The notes below the pieces were generated by a model. It saw only the letters and a program-made list of their open reading frames with translations, was not told the DNA's origin and did no database searches. A stretch of DNA of 64,000 bases from an uncultured Porphyromonas sp. (GTDB taxonomy: Bacteria > Bacteroidota > Bacteroidia > Bacteroidales > Porphyromonadaceae): assembly GCF_938046015.1 (NCBI RefSeq), contig NZ_CALIXW010000045.1, forward strand, positions 62,001-126,000, given 5' to 3'. Below are positions 62,720 through 64,000 of the stretch, one piece after another (within the stretch, counting starts at the first letter, position 1; the number at the start of each line of letters is the position of its first letter). A program made the translations under genes and the position numbers.

Positions 62720-64000
62720 TTGGCACGCAAGAAGAAAGAACTGCCCCTGCTGAGGGGCGTACAGATCGAGGCTCTAGCAGGCGAGGGCAAGGCGCTGAGC
62801 CATGTCGAGGGGCAGGTGCTCTTCGTACCCTTCGGCGCCCCTGGCGACGTCTGTGATATCCAGCTCACCCGACGCAAGCGCAACTATCTGGAGGGCCGCA
62901 TCGAGCAGCTGACGAGCCCTTCGCCACGGCGCACCGAGCCCTTCTGCTCGCACTTTACCATCTGCGGCGGCTGCAAGTGGCAGCACATCCCCTACGACCT
63001 GCAGCTAGAGACCAAGGATCAGGTCGTACGTGATGCCCTAGAGCGCATCGGCAAGATCGAGGTCGGCACCTACTATCCCATCCTTGGGTCGGAGAAGCGC
63101 GAGCGCTACCGCAATAAGCTGGAGTTCACCTTCAGCAATCGCCGCTGGCTCTTCCCTGGGGAGCTCGACGAGGTGAAGCGCGCCGAGGAGGCGGGCGGCA
63201 CTCCTCAGCTCTCGGGGCTGGGCTTCCACCTGCCGGGGATGTTCGACAAGGTGCTGGACATCGACCGCTGCCACCTCGGAGCGGGGATCCTCGACGATAT
63301 ACGCCTCTTTGTACGTGACTATTGCCTCAGCCAGCCCGAGCGCTACCCTTACTTCGACCTAAGGCGTCAGGAGGGGCTGATGCGTACGCTGATGATGCGC
63401 ACGACCTCGACGGGCGAGCTGATGGTGGTGGTTGTCTTCTTCCGTGAGGATGAGGAAGCATGCCAAGCGCTCCTTGGAGCGATCGCGGAGCGCTTCCCCG
63501 TGATCACGGCGCTCCTCTACGTCATCAATGCCAAGGCCAACGATACCATCTCCGACCAAGAGATCCACTGCTTCTACGGGCGTGACTACATCGAGGAGAA
63601 GATGGAGGGACTGCGCTTCCGCATCGGGCCGAAGTCCTTCTACCAGACCAATAGCGAGCAGGCCTACGAGCTCTACAAGGTAGCCCGCGAGTTCGCCGAG
63701 CTGCAGCCAGGCGACCATGTCTACGACCTCTATACGGGGACGGGGACGATCGCCAATTTCGTGGCGCGTAGCTGCGCCTCCGTCGTCGGGATCGAATACG
63801 TGCCCGAGGCCATCGAGGACGCCAAGGTCAACAGCCGCGTCAACGGCATCGACAACACGCTCTTCTACGCTGGGGATATGAAGGACATCCTGACGCCCGA
63901 GTTCATCGCCCAGCATGGTGAGCCCGACGTGATCATCACCGACCCACCTCGTGCCGGGATGCACGAGGACGTCATCACGACTATCCTCGGCGCCGCGCCG
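62720..64000 (+). CDS. rlmD: 23S rRNA (uracil-5-)-methyltransferase RlmD/RumA-like, cut by window end
   Basis: 427 codons to the edge, without the end. N-terminal TRAM domain (about 10-65, LLRGVQIEALAGEGKALSHV), then the Fe-S motif CSHFTICGGCKWQH near residues 76-89, then the SAM-dependent methylase with DLYTGTGTIANFVARS near 338-353 and DPPRAGMH near 412-419. The catalytic cysteine lies beyond the window. It makes m5U in 23S rRNA. The first usable start is TTG at 62720; no ATG precedes the TRAM domain in frame. Confidence 0.9.
   Translation, partial: MARKKKELPLLRGVQIEALAGEGKALSHVEGQVLFVPFGAPGDVCDIQLTRRKRNYLEGRIEQLTSPSPRRTEPFCSHFTICGGCKWQHIPYDLQLETKDQVVRDALERIGKIEVGTYYPILGSEKRERYRNKLEFTFSNRRWLFPGELDEVKRAEEAGGTPQLSGLGFHLPGMFDKVLDIDRCHLGAGILDDIRLFVRDYCLSQPERYPYFDLRRQEGLMRTLMMRTTSTGELMVVVVFFREDEEACQALLGAIAERFPVITALLYVINAKANDTISDQEIHCFYGRDYIEEKMEGLRFRIGPKSFYQTNSEQAYELYKVAREFAELQPGDHVYDLYTGTGTIANFVARSCASVVGIEYVPEAIEDAKVNSRVNGIDNTLFYAGDMKDILTPEFIAQHGEPDVIITDPPRAGMHEDVITTILGAAP

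Overview
The window is bacterial chromosome from the phylum Bacteroidetes, most likely a high-GC, non-gingivalis Porphyromonas. The evidence is the Bacteroidales promoter box TAnnTTTG, usually followed by a start codon with little Shine-Dalgarno sequence, and a gene set typical of the group: a GLPGLI-family protein, DUF4831, DUF4827 and DUF4374 proteins, NrfHA with ResB/CcsA, carboxypeptidase-regulatory TonB receptors and class III fructose-bisphosphatase. The species assignment is inference.

Layout. 1-10 kb: the 5' end of a dipeptidyl peptidase III gene, a large repeat-filled spacer, then rsh, fbp, flavodoxin and a GNAT gene; on the minus strand an ABC-F ATPase and trigger factor. 10.6-14.1 kb: a GLPGLI protein with its partner outer-membrane protein. 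14.4-17.9 kb: an accessory minus-strand cluster with SUKH-like and Imm51-like immunity proteins plus unrecognised proteins, two of whose gene junctions share a 64-bp repeat. 18.3-22.7 kb: the nrfH-nrfA-resB-ccsA nitrite ammonification operon. 23.4-27.8 kb: a LysE exporter, a CBM9-like protein, an outer-membrane barrel and a MATE pump. 27.9 kb: tRNA-Leu(UAG). 28.4-32.2 kb: a TPP riboswitch in front of a TonB receptor, a PnuT-like transporter and thiamine pyrophosphokinase. 32.7-36.6 kb (minus): bioB, a POT peptide transporter and a DUF4831 protein. 37.0-42.3 kb: a XusABC-like xenosiderophore/iron uptake locus. 42.8-51.1 kb: CobI/CbiL-like methylase, RlmB, a YrdC-like protein, YbeY, CoaX, an OMP, a TPR protein, LptC and a CNNM/CorC protein. 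51.2-54.2 kb: a four-domain CoA-disulfide reductase/rhodanese/TusA/DsrE fusion with a MarR regulator. 54.4-64 kb: a FadL-like porin, an NlpC/P60 hydrolase, a Uup-like ABC-F, a DHH phosphoesterase, a DUF4827 lipoprotein, GlmM and the start of RlmD.

The most striking unexplained structure is a set of intergenic minisatellites that all have a 22-bp period, about two helical turns. Eight arrays share an imperfectly palindromic 18-bp core centred on GATATC or GACGTC with 4-bp spacers. A separate AT-rich array near 0.6-1.0 kb has 17-bp terminal inverted repeats, and a small third array near 22.9 kb has 11-bp terminal inverted repeats. They resemble in architecture the BrickBuilt minisatellite-in-MITE reported from P. 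gingivalis, but unit order is partly conserved between copies and several distinct sequence families share the same period.
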